Assembly: GCA_007118195.1 (NCBI GenBank)
Contig: SKSA01000344.1
Location: forward strand, 1-7,534
Source: Anaerobacillus sp.
Lineage (GTDB): Bacteria > Bacillota > Bacilli > Bacillales > Anaerobacillaceae
Direction: 5' to 3'
Length of the DNA stretch: 7,534 nucleotides
A program made the position numbers and the translations under genes. Below, in pieces: positions 1-6,747 of the stretch. The first letter of the stretch is position 1. Each line of letters opens with the position of its first letter. Below the pieces are notes generated by a model, which saw only the letters and a program-made list of their open reading frames with translations, was not told where the DNA came from and made no database searches.

Positions 1-114
1 AATAAAATTCCAGCTCAACGTCTCATGAATTATACTGAATTGCTATACAAATTAAAGGTTTTTTCAGCTAAAGACAAAAATGAAATTTTAAACAAATTAA
101 ATAAAAATCAGTGA
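1..114 (+). CDS. C-terminal fragment of an unidentified protein (5' end outside window)
   Basis: Frame 1 is open from the first base to a TGA at 112-114 and gives 37 residues. The peptide is lysine- and asparagine-rich and looks helical, as C-terminal tails often do (it contains IPAQRLMNYTELLYKLK). No family can be recognised. The open stretch is short enough to occur by chance in AT-rich DNA, so it may not be a gene. In its favour, it lies on the same strand as xpt, ends 83 bases before the xpt -10 box, and no other reading of bases 1-114 looks better. No intrinsic terminator follows it. Confidence 0.4.
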   Translation, partial: NKIPAQRLMNYTELLYKLKVFSAKDKNEILNKLNKNQ

Positions 115-174
115 GTAAATACAGGGAAACACGAACGTTGAGAACACTTCTATTAAAATTATTCGTAAAATGCT

Positions 175-202
175 ATTCACTCATGAAAACTTATGCTATA
201 AT
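175..202 (+). promoter_or_regulatory. Probable promoter of the xpt riboswitch transcript
   Basis: A perfect -10 box, TATAAT, lies at 197-202 and is preceded by TGC at 194-196, so it is an extended -10 (TGnTATAAT). No good -35 box sits at the right distance; the region at 174-181 is only a weak match, which extended -10 promoters tolerate. The predicted start near 208-210 is about 17 bases before the riboswitch P1 stem, a typical arrangement for guanine riboswitches. Confidence 0.7.
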
Positions 203-225
203 CACTTCAACAAATAAAATATTAA

Positions 226-296
226 TACTCGTATAATCGCAGGGATATGGCCTGCAAGTTTCTACCGAATTACCGTAAATGATTCGACTACGAGTG
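226..296 (+). promoter_or_regulatory. Purine riboswitch aptamer, guanine-type (G-box)
   Basis: All parts of the purine aptamer are visible. P1 is CTCGTA (228-233) with TACGAG (289-294), extendable by two pairs. P2 is GCAGG (239-243) with CCTGC (251-255), closed by the conserved loop GATATGG (244-250). J2/3 carries the conserved AGTTTCTACC (257-266). P3 is CGAAT (266-270) with ATTCG (282-286), closed by a loop with the conserved CCGTAAA (273-279). The base that selects the ligand in J3/1, equivalent to position 74 of the B. subtilis xpt aptamer, is C288, within GACTA (286-290). C there pairs with guanine or hypoxanthine; adenine sensors have U. It controls xpt and probably the permease, switching transcription off when guanine is high. 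Confidence 0.96.
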
Positions 297-363
297 AATG
301 AAACTATTCCTAACCATTTTGTTGGTTATGTATAGTTATTTACTATTTCAATTCGGTGCGTAC

Positions 364-387
<24 letters not shown>
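292..387 (+). promoter_or_regulatory. Antiterminator helix of the guanine riboswitch
   Basis: GAGTGAATGA (292-301) is perfectly complementary to TCATTCACTC (378-387). The first strand shares GAG (292-294) with the 3' arm of aptamer P1, and the second takes seven bases of the inner terminator stem (381-389). P1 formation with bound purine and antiterminator formation therefore exclude each other, the classic OFF-switch design. The linker can fold into its own hairpin, AACTAT/ATAGTT (302-307/332-337) and TAACCA/TGGTTA (311-316/323-328), which would stack on the antiterminator and keep its arms close. Confidence 0.8.
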
Positions 388-1047
<660 letters not shown>

Positions 1048-1152
1048 AACGTAAGTTAGCAATTTATACTCGCTTAGCTTGCATACAAAACCACCATGAC
1101 GTAGCAACGTCACCATCTGGCATGGAAAATATAAATAAAGGAGCAAAACATA

Positions 1153-2670
1153 ATGTCAACAAATCAAATCAACTACCCTTGGTATAAAAAAGAGGATACA
1201 GATGCTTTTTTTGCACTATTTCAAAATAACCTTGCTAACTTTGTCATTATTGCCGTAACGATGTTAGGTATGGGTTTCCCTGCAAGTATCGTATTTGGAA
1301 AAGTCATTCCAGGAGCAGCTGTTGCAGTCATCGTCGGGAACTTATATTATGCTTATTCTGCAAACCGCTTAGCTCAAAAAGAAGGTCGAACCAATGTTAC
1401 GGCACTTTCTTACGGAATTAGTACACCAGTTATGTTCATCTTTTTATTTGGAGTTTTATTACCTGCAAACACTTTAACTGGTGATCCCGAGCTCGCATGG
1501 AAAATCGCTTTGGCTGCATGTCTCATTAGTGGGTTAATTGAAGTGGCTATTAGTATTACTGGGAACTGGGTAAGAAATAATATTCCACGTGCAGCAATGC
1601 TTGGAGCGCTAGCTGGGGTTGCCTTAACTTTCATAGCTGGAGAAATGTTATTTAGAACTTTTGAAATGCCAGTTGTAGGTTTAGTTGTTTTAGCAATTAT
1701 TTTAGTTGGTATTATTGGAAAAGTTGCCTTACCTTTTAAAATCCCTGCTTCTTTATTCGCGATTGTAATTGGGACGGTTTTAGCATTTACCTTAGGTTAT
1801 ACAGAACCATCAAAAATCTCAGAGGGTTTAGCAAACTTTGGTTTTTATCCATTGTTACCGACACTAGCTGCCTTTGAAGGATTAAACTTATTGTTTGGAA
1901 CAATGATTGCATTACTTGCGGTTATTTTACCTATCACCATTTATAACGCCGTAGAAACAATGAATAACGTCGAAGCTATGGCTGCAGAAGGGGACAGCTA
2001 CGACGTAAGAGAGTGTCAAGCTGTTGATGGAGCTGGTACTGTTATTGGTACTCTCTTTGGTGGGATGTTTCCAACTACTGTATACATCGCTTCTGTAGGC
2101 TCAAAGTGGATGGGGGCAGGGCGTGGTTACAGTATTCTTAATGCTCTTGTTTTCGGATTAGCAGCTACGTTTGGTGTAATCGCTGCTCTCTCTGCGATCA
2201 TACCGGTTTCGGTTGTTGCTCCTATTTTAGTATTTGTAGGAATTTCTATGGTTTCTACTGCTTTTCAAACAAATGAAACAAAATATTATCCTGCAGTCGT
2301 TTTAGCGATGCTTCCTTACTTAGCAAACTTCCTTATGACTCGTTTCAACAATACTGCTGGAGAAGCAGTTGCAAACTTTTCAAGTGCTATCGTCCCATTA
2401 GGTCAAGGTGCCATGTTTTCAGGAATTATTTTAGGTGCAATTACTGTCTATATCATTGATCATAACTTTAAGAAAGCCTCCTTATTCTCTTTTATTGGGG
2501 CCGGCTTATCTTATATCGGCTTAATCCACGCACCTTCACTTACATTCGGTGCTGCTTATGACTTTATGCTTGCATATATCCTTATAGGTATATTCTTTGG
2601 ATTATATACATTAAAAAAGCAAACAAAAGTTAGTACGTCGGATATCCATTCAAATAAGAAAATAGCTTAA
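1153..2670 (+). CDS. NCS2-family (SLC23/AzgA-like) permease, probable purine base transporter
   Basis: This is a 505-residue polytopic membrane protein with about 12-14 hydrophobic segments between residues 20 and 490, a hydrophilic N-terminus and a lysine-rich cytoplasmic tail. Family features seen are DAFFALFQNNLANF (17-30), PGAAVAVIVGNLYYA (53-67), NVTALSYGISTP (81-92), and the substrate-site region around residues 266-330, with ETMNNVEAMAAEGD (268-281), VDGAGTVIGTLFGG (291-304), FPTTVYI (306-312) and GAGRGYS (321-327). It differs from PbuX, the xanthine permease of about 440 residues that follows xpt in B. subtilis; it belongs to a longer, poorly characterised subgroup nearer AzgA. Purine transport is inferred from the upstream guanine-controlled xpt. 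AAGGAG at 1138-1143 sets the ATG. No strong terminator follows directly. Confidence 0.85.
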   Translation: MSTNQINYPWYKKEDTDAFFALFQNNLANFVIIAVTMLGMGFPASIVFGKVIPGAAVAVIVGNLYYAYSANRLAQKEGRTNVTALSYGISTPVMFIFLFGVLLPANTLTGDPELAWKIALAACLISGLIEVAISITGNWVRNNIPRAAMLGALAGVALTFIAGEMLFRTFEMPVVGLVVLAIILVGIIGKVALPFKIPASLFAIVIGTVLAFTLGYTEPSKISEGLANFGFYPLLPTLAAFEGLNLLFGTMIALLAVILPITIYNAVETMNNVEAMAAEGDSYDVRECQAVDGAGTVIGTLFGGMFPTTVYIASVGSKWMGAGRGYSILNALVFGLAATFGVIAALSAIIPVSVVAPILVFVGISMVSTAFQTNETKYYPAVVLAMLPYLANFLMTRFNNTAGEAVANFSSAIVPLGQGAMFSGIILGAITVYIIDHNFKKASLFSFIGAGLSYIGLIHAPSLTFGAAYDFMLAYILIGIFFGLYTLKKQTKVSTSDIHSNKKIA

Positions 2671-2724
2671 TAAACAAGTGCAAGTGCCTTGATAGGTAAT
2701 GAAAATCGATGATAAGATGAAAAA

Positions 2725-2881
2725 AGAACGAGTGATTTCCTGAACGAGCCTCTAAAATTCGCTAGAGTGTGCTCCTGCGGTTACTCGTCGCAAAGCTGCA
2801 CGATGAATTCTCTAAGAAGTATCACATGAAGTGACCCGCGGTCAGTAGCTTTACAGCGAAGAGAAGGAATTTGCTCGTTCT
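2725..2881. repeat. 157-base structured element closed by a 16-base inverted repeat; dispersed repeat or leader RNA
   Basis: Bases 2725-2740 pair with 2866-2881 over 16 positions with one T-T mismatch and two G-T pairs; the outer eight, AGAACGAG with CTCGTTCT, are perfect. A second helix, CTC (2750-2752) with GAG (2861-2863) and TTCGCT (2758-2763) with AGCGAA (2855-2860), can continue inside. Further inside are AAAGCT/AGCTTT (2792-2797/2847-2852), a hairpin TGCG/CGCA (2776-2779/2789-2792, which shares base 2792) and TGACC/GGTCA (2832-2836/2840-2844). It is more GC-rich than its surroundings and has no open reading frame. GAACGAG also recurs as a direct repeat (2726-2732, 2742-2748). On the - strand the closing arm runs into TTTTT. 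It could be a palindromic or MITE-like repeat, or a cis-regulatory RNA for the carrier gene; a weak promoter (TTGATA 2689-2694, GATAAG 2711-2716) lies just upstream. No target duplication is visible. Confidence 0.5.
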
Positions 2882-2896
2882 ATTACATATTAGGTG

Positions 2897-2924
2897 ATGA
2901 CGGAATGTCCGTCATGAGGGTTTT
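2897..2924 (+). terminator. Possible weak terminator before the moaD-like gene
   Basis: A perfect 8-bp hairpin, ATGACGGA (2897-2904) with TCCGTCAT (2908-2915), has a three-base loop and is followed after GAGGG by only four T residues (2921-2924). The tract is short and displaced, so termination would be partial. It could end the xpt-permease transcript, or act as an attenuator following the structured element. Confidence 0.35.
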
Positions 2925-2936
2925 GCATGAAAAGCA

Positions 2937-2965
2937 TTGTCAAAATTACGTTTCTTTATGATAAT
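2937..2965 (+). promoter_or_regulatory. Candidate promoter close to the moaD-like gene
   Basis: TTGTCA (2937-2942) and GATAAT (2960-2965) each match the SigA consensus at five of six positions with a 17-base spacer. The predicted start near 2972 falls inside the ribosome binding site (2969-2977), which would leave almost no leader. Either the site is fortuitous or the transcript begins nearly at the coding region. Transcription may instead come from upstream. Confidence 0.35.
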
Positions 2966-2979
2966 GAGAGAAAGGAGTG

Positions 2980-3261
2980 ATGAAATTGCTAATTAAAGTA
3001 TTTGCCAATTTTCGGGAAATTTGTGGCGGAAAAACCGTAACATTAACAATTGAAGATGGACAACCAATATACTCAGTTTTAAATCAACTTATTGATCGAT
3101 TCCCATTAATGGCTGAGGAACTTTTTATTGAACCAAAAAAACTCAAACCACTCGTGCACGTTTTTATTAACGGGAAAAATATTATACATCTTGAAGGCTT
3201 AACAACACCAGTTAAAGAAACAGATCAAATAGCCTTATTCCCTCCGGTAGCAGGTGGATAA
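2980..3261 (+). CDS. MoaD/ThiS-type small sulfur carrier protein
   Basis: This is a ubiquitin-like carrier of about 93 residues ending in PVAGG; the terminal Gly-Gly is the site of adenylation by an E1 enzyme and of thiocarboxylate formation. The fold is recognisable from the first strand (KLLIKVFANFRE), a helix near DRFPLMAEEL, VHVFINGKNI, and DQIALFPPVAGG at the end. It would supply sulfur for the pterin dithiolene. A complementary ribosome site, AGAAAGGAG (2969-2977), is followed by GTG 2977, ATG 2980 and TTG 2986. TTG has the best spacing (8 bases; ATG has 2), but ATG gives the usual family N-terminus, M-K-x-x-x-x-x-F-A, and is chosen here. The stop overlaps the next start (TAATG), indicating translational coupling. 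MoaD is preferred over ThiS because of the AOR neighbour. Confidence 0.88.
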   Translation: MKLLIKVFANFREICGGKTVTLTIEDGQPIYSVLNQLIDRFPLMAEELFIEPKKLKPLVHVFINGKNIIHLEGLTTPVKETDQIALFPPVAGG

Positions 3262-3527
3262 TGGTAAAAAAAGAATTAGAAATAAGAGGGATATCACGTA
3301 AATATCTTAGTACATATTTACTTCAACTAGGTGCGGTAAAAGATCCTACAAATAGTTGCCTATATAAAGGGAATACTTGGTCATGTAAATTATCTGATGA
3401 AGAAAACTTTCATATGTTCCAATCAATCATCCCTAAGGTGTTTGTTTTTTTCGAAGCAGATGATGCAGAAACTTTAGCTGAAATTATTACACAATTTCGC
3501 AAAAAAACATTTCGTGCTGGCGGATAA
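3261..3527 (+). CDS. Small Gly-Gly-tailed protein, resembles the C-terminal domain of fused MoaD-related proteins
   Basis: An 88-residue soluble protein overlaps the carrier gene by one base (TAATG), so the two are coupled and probably made together. Residues 9-24 (RGISRKYLSTYLLQLG) look helical, followed by a strand pair near CLYKGNTWSCKL (33-44), then IIPKVFVFFEADDAE (56-70) and a helix ending KKTFRAGG (81-88). From memory, the Thermus 'MoaD-related protein' of known structure has a MoaD domain ending PPVAGG fused to a C-terminal domain with the same order, including an S-I-P strand and a final poly-Gly tail. I infer that this gene encodes that domain as a separate chain. Its role is not known. 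The Gly-Gly end could mean that it is an E1 substrate, or it could be only structural. Two cysteines (C33, C42) are present. Confidence 0.75.
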   Translation: MVKKELEIRGISRKYLSTYLLQLGAVKDPTNSCLYKGNTWSCKLSDEENFHMFQSIIPKVFVFFEADDAETLAEIITQFRKKTFRAGG

Positions 3528-3531
3528 GAAA

Positions 3532-3575
3532 AGCGCAAGGCGCTAAAAGGGAAGACCTCAATGGCCTTCCCTTTT
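3532..3575. terminator. Bidirectional intrinsic terminator between convergent genes
   Basis: The main stem pairs AAAAGGGAAG (3545-3554) with CTTCCCTTTT (3566-3575), with extra CC/GG pairing near the loop. It has TTTT on the + strand side and AAAA on the other, so it can stop transcription both ways. A small hairpin, AGCGC/GCGCT (3532-3536/3540-3544), abuts it. It lies 18 bases past the 88-residue gene's stop and 6 bases from the stop of AOR, so it serves both. Confidence 0.88.
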
Positions 3576-3580
3576 CATAT

Positions 3581-5404
3581 TTAAGCTCCTACAATTTCTT
3601 CAATCTCAAGCTCTTTTAGCTTTTCTTTCGTTACTACACCGTTTTCCCAGCCTCTTACTTCATAATACTCCTTTAGCATTTCAGCTAGATGGCTGACTTC
3701 ACCAGCGGAGTTTCCAGTTGCAGGCTCCTTCAAGAAACGTTCTGGCAGTGTATCTTCTTTTCCATCAAAGCCAGCTTGATTATTAAAATAGCGTTCAATA
3801 TTATATACTCTTTCACCAATCTTCATAATATCATCACCAGTTAACTCGATACCTACAACTGCTGAATATTGTTCTGCATACAGATCAGCGTTTTCAGAGA
3901 ATGACGAGAATTTACAAAGATCAAGAGAATCAGAAAATGCGTGTAAGTCTTGGAATACTTTTAAAAGTCCGCCTTTTCCTTCTACTTTTGAACGATCGAC
4001 AGCTTCTGGTATTCCTGCGATTTCTGCTGCAATCGTGTAACCTCTTAAGTGACAAGCACCACGGTTACTCGTTGCATACGCTAATCCAATTCCTTGTACA
4101 CCACGAGGGTCATAAGCAGGGATGGATTGATTTTTAACAACCATAGCGAGCTGTCCATTACCGAATTTTTTCGCTGCATTTCCCGGACCTTCTGCTAAAA
4201 TATCACCTATTCCTTCGCGATTAACGATCTTATCTACCCAGGCGATCATCGTATCTACATCGCCCCAGACAATCTTATCTTCAATTAAACCCTTTTCATA
4301 AGCTTCCATTGCCATTGAGAACGTGTTACCTAGCTCAATCGTATCAATTCCATAATCATTACATTGATTAATTAAATAAGCAATTGCTTCCTTGTTAGAC
4401 GTACCACAGTTTCCTCCAAGTGCCCAAGCTGATTCATATTCATAGCTCTCGGTTCTAGTTTTATATTTGCCATCCTTCACTTCAACTTCTTTTTTACAAG
4501 CTACCGGACATGCATGACAAGTTGGTTCAGCTACTAAAAGTTCGTCGCGGATCGCTTCACCACTAATCGCATCAGCTTCGGCAAAATACGATTCTTGTGA
4601 GTTTTTAGTTGGCAGCGCTCCAACTTCATTCATAATGTTCATCAATACATTTGTTCCGTATACAGATAAACCACCTTTGTTTGGTGCAGTTAAAGCGCCT
4701 TCATTTATTGCAGCTAAACCATTTTTAACCGCCGTCGGGTATTTCTCTGGTAATGCAGGTTCTGGCATATTACCTTTTTGCGTTGCTTTAATAACAATCG
4801 CTTTTAAATTTTTTGAACCTGCTACAGCTCCTGATCCACCTCGACCAGCAGAACGATCATCTTCATTCATCCAACCAGAATAACGAACTAGTTTTTCTCC
4901 ACCTTGACCAATGGCCATTATACTTGTATCTTTATCTCCATAAAGTTGTTGTAATGCGTTAATTGTTTCACGGGTAGTTTTCCCCCATAGGTTCGAAGCA
5001 TCCTTTAATTCTGCTTTTCCATCTTCCACATACAAATATACGGGTTCCTCACTTTTTCCAGTAAAAATGAGATTGTCAAAGCCAGCCCATTTTAACCTTG
5101 CCGCAGTCCAGCCACCCATATGTGAATCAGTTACAGTTCCCGTTAATGGAGATCGTGTAACTGTACAAAGCCTTCCACTCATATGAACTCTTGTTCCTGT
5201 TAATGGTCCCGTCATTACGGCTAACATATTTTCCGGTGAGAAAGGTTCAGCGTCATATACTTTATGGTCAACCATATACTTAACACCTAACCCTCGTGCA
5301 CCAACGTACCTTTTCAAGTCCGTCTCATTTAGCTTGCGATACTCAATGGCACCTTCTGATAAGTTAACCCAAGCTTCATGATTGCGATAACCTCCTAAAT
5401 TCAT
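3581..5404 (-). CDS. Tungsten-type aldehyde:ferredoxin oxidoreductase family protein
   Basis: The AOR family oxidises aldehydes to carboxylic acids (or runs in reverse) with ferredoxin, using a W-bis-pyranopterin and one [4Fe-4S] cluster in the cytoplasm. The 607 residues match the roughly 605 of Pyrococcus AOR. The N-terminal domain has GARGLGVKYM (35-44) and TGPLTGTRVHMSGR (65-78). Cluster ligands are C296, C299 and C303 (CHACPVAC) plus C497 (DLCKF). The pterin and active-site region has DPRGVQGIGLAYATSNRGACH (432-452), where H452 corresponds to the catalytic-region histidine of archaeal AOR, and an acidic patch ESYEYESA (319-326). There is no signal peptide. The start is fixed by GGAGG on the - strand (5412-5416), seven bases from the ATG. 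The natural aldehyde, and W versus Mo, cannot be read from sequence. It is convergent with the carrier genes and divergent from the E1 gene. Confidence 0.93.
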   Translation of the reverse strand: MNLGGYRNHEAWVNLSEGAIEYRKLNETDLKRYVGARGLGVKYMVDHKVYDAEPFSPENMLAVMTGPLTGTRVHMSGRLCTVTRSPLTGTVTDSHMGGWTAARLKWAGFDNLIFTGKSEEPVYLYVEDGKAELKDASNLWGKTTRETINALQQLYGDKDTSIMAIGQGGEKLVRYSGWMNEDDRSAGRGGSGAVAGSKNLKAIVIKATQKGNMPEPALPEKYPTAVKNGLAAINEGALTAPNKGGLSVYGTNVLMNIMNEVGALPTKNSQESYFAEADAISGEAIRDELLVAEPTCHACPVACKKEVEVKDGKYKTRTESYEYESAWALGGNCGTSNKEAIAYLINQCNDYGIDTIELGNTFSMAMEAYEKGLIEDKIVWGDVDTMIAWVDKIVNREGIGDILAEGPGNAAKKFGNGQLAMVVKNQSIPAYDPRGVQGIGLAYATSNRGACHLRGYTIAAEIAGIPEAVDRSKVEGKGGLLKVFQDLHAFSDSLDLCKFSSFSENADLYAEQYSAVVGIELTGDDIMKIGERVYNIERYFNNQAGFDGKEDTLPERFLKEPATGNSAGEVSHLAEMLKEYYEVRGWENGVVTKEKLKELEIEEIVGA

Positions 5405-5563
5405 GTAAAAACCTCCCCAAACATTTAAATTTTGTGAAACACTTAACTTATTCGCTAAATCCTCCCTTTTTCCTCTTTATCTTACAAATTTTTTAAGATA
5501 AACTTATCACAAATCTATTAATATGAGGATTTAACTAGAAAAAGACCACAAGGAGATAAGCTA
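5405..5563. promoter_or_regulatory. Divergent promoter region of AOR and the E1 gene
   Basis: These 159 AT-rich bases must hold start signals for both divergent genes. The clearest element is the dyad TTTATCTTA (5476-5484), nine bases, TAAGATAAA (5494-5502). GATAAACTTATC (5497-5508) is a second, overlapping short palindrome. A weak + strand promoter, TTAAGA (5493-5498) with TATTAA (5516-5521) and a 17-base spacer, would have its -35 inside the dyad, making the dyad a plausible operator. Opposed half-sites TTGTGA (5432-5437) and TCACAA (5507-5512) are also present. No convincing - strand promoter was found by eye. Confidence 0.45.
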
Positions 5564-6592
5564 ATGGATAAAATTAACGATAAATACTCACGCCAGCTAT
5601 TATTTTGGCCTGAAGGCAAAGAGAGTCAAATCAAACTTAGAAAAAAAGTTGTCACAATTATAGGGATTGGTGCGTTAGGAACTGCTCTTGCAAACCATCT
5701 CGTTCGTGCTGGGGTTGGTGAAGTTAGATTAGTAGATCGCGATTTTGTAGAAGAAAGTAATTTGCAGCGACAAATGCTTTTCGATGAAAAAGATGCGCTT
5801 GAGCACTTGCCTAAAGCAGTTGCCGCCCATAATAAATTAACTGCCATAAACTCTTTAGTAAAAATTAGATCCTATATTGAAGATATAAATGCAAGCAACA
5901 TTGAAGATATTGTAGAGGGCTCCCATTTAATTTTAGATGGAACTGACAACATGATGACAAGATACCTTATCAATGATGTCAGTGTTAAATTAAATATTCC
6001 ATGGATTTACGGAGGTGTTGTTCATTCAAGAGGTATGACTACAACCATCATTCCAAATAAAACCCCTTGTTTCAGATGCTTATTCCCTGACGTAGAAACC
6101 GGACATGCTGAAACCTGTGATACAGTGGGCGTATTAAGTACCGTCGTTCACGTCATTGCTTCGTACCAAGCAACTGAAGCATTAAAACTCCTAATCGAAG
6201 ACCATAGTTTTATAAGGGAAGAAATGATCCAGCTTGATATATGGAAAAATGACTTTGATTTATTCCCATTTCAACTATCATTCAACCATGACTGCCCCTG
6301 CTGTCAAAAGAGCGACTTTAAGTTTCTATCCAACGTCTCCACTAACTTAGTGTCTTCATTATGTGGAAGAAACGCCATTCAAGTCACACCAATAAACTCA
6401 AAGGAAATTACATTTAGTGACTTTCATAAAAAGTGGGCTAAATTAGGTTCTGTAAAACAAACACCTTATTTATTAAGATTGACATACGAAGAATACCACC
6501 TTTCCTTATTTAAAAATGGACGGCTCCTCGTTCAAGGGACATCTGACATAACCATTGCCAGGCGACTGTACTCTACGCTTGTTGGAGACTAA
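5564..6592 (+). CDS. MoeB/ThiF-type E1-like sulfur-carrier adenylyltransferase
   Basis: The enzyme adenylates the C-terminal glycine of a MoaD or ThiS carrier with ATP before sulfur loading. It has 342 residues. The Rossmann fold starts with TIIGIGALGT (31-40); RLVDRD (55-60) and NLQRQ (66-70, containing the arginine finger) follow, then K84 and LDGTDNMMTR (124-133). Zinc is held by C169/C172 (CFRC) and C244/C247 (CPCC). The conserved E1 cysteine is C185 in ETCDTVGVLS. The tail from CGRNAIQV (267-274) to the end, with LFKNGRLLVQGTSD (315-328), is the extra domain found in Bacillus ThiF-type proteins; there is no rhodanese domain. AGGAG at 5551-5555 sets the ATG. Adjacency to AOR and the carrier gene suggests a MoeB role; a thiamine (ThiF) role is the alternative. 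Confidence 0.9.
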   Translation: MDKINDKYSRQLLFWPEGKESQIKLRKKVVTIIGIGALGTALANHLVRAGVGEVRLVDRDFVEESNLQRQMLFDEKDALEHLPKAVAAHNKLTAINSLVKIRSYIEDINASNIEDIVEGSHLILDGTDNMMTRYLINDVSVKLNIPWIYGGVVHSRGMTTTIIPNKTPCFRCLFPDVETGHAETCDTVGVLSTVVHVIASYQATEALKLLIEDHSFIREEMIQLDIWKNDFDLFPFQLSFNHDCPCCQKSDFKFLSNVSTNLVSSLCGRNAIQVTPINSKEITFSDFHKKWAKLGSVKQTPYLLRLTYEEYHLSLFKNGRLLVQGTSDITIARRLYSTLVGD

Positions 6593-6669
6593 GGGGTTAT
6601 ATTTTTTTATTTTCGCTCTGTTCCATTTCTTTTTACTATTTCATAAGTTATAAAAGAAACTTGTGTTGT

Positions 6670-6703
6670 AACTAATTTTAATAGGAAAACTGTTAGTTTT
6701 TTT
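6670..6703 (+). terminator. AT-rich terminator-like hairpin after the E1 gene
   Basis: AACTAA (6670-6675) pairs with TTAGTT (6693-6698), with an inner TTTT/AAAA (6676-6679/6686-6689) beyond a three-base bulge. A run of seven T (6697-6703) follows. The stem has few G-C pairs, so strength is doubtful, but its position 78 bases behind the E1 stop suggests that the methyltransferase is a separate unit. Confidence 0.45.
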
Positions 6704-6747
6704 AATACTTTTGACTTGTATAAAAGTAATGGAAAGGTGATTGATAA

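Noticed and set aside
226..296. Adenine-type purine riboswitch
   Set aside because: The J3/1 specificity base is C288, not T, which indicates guanine or hypoxanthine.
1094..1125. Dyad CCATG...CATGG with inner TGACGT/ACGTCA between xpt and the permease
   Set aside because: No T-run follows and the stems are short and interrupted, so it was not called as a terminator.
1410..1634. Open frame on the - strand inside the permease gene
   Set aside because: It lies entirely within a well-supported membrane protein gene on the other strand, lacks a ribosome site and shows no family motif.
2725..2881. Molybdenum/tungsten cofactor (Moco/Tuco) riboswitch
   Set aside because: The position ahead of a moaD-like gene is right and the region is highly structured, but I could not match the conserved core known from the E. 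coli moaA leader. A covariance-model search would decide.
3901..4883. Two + strand open frames (3901-4137 and 4635-4883) inside AOR
   Set aside because: Both are antisense to conserved AOR sequence, including the active-site and N-terminal regions, and have no ribosome site.
5626..5847. Open frame on the - strand within the E1 gene
   Set aside because: It is a shadow of the nucleotide-binding region of the E1 protein.
6711..6724. TTGACT and TATAAA ahead of the methyltransferase as a promoter
   Set aside because: The two boxes are only two bases apart and cannot be a -35/-10 pair; no properly spaced partner was found for either.
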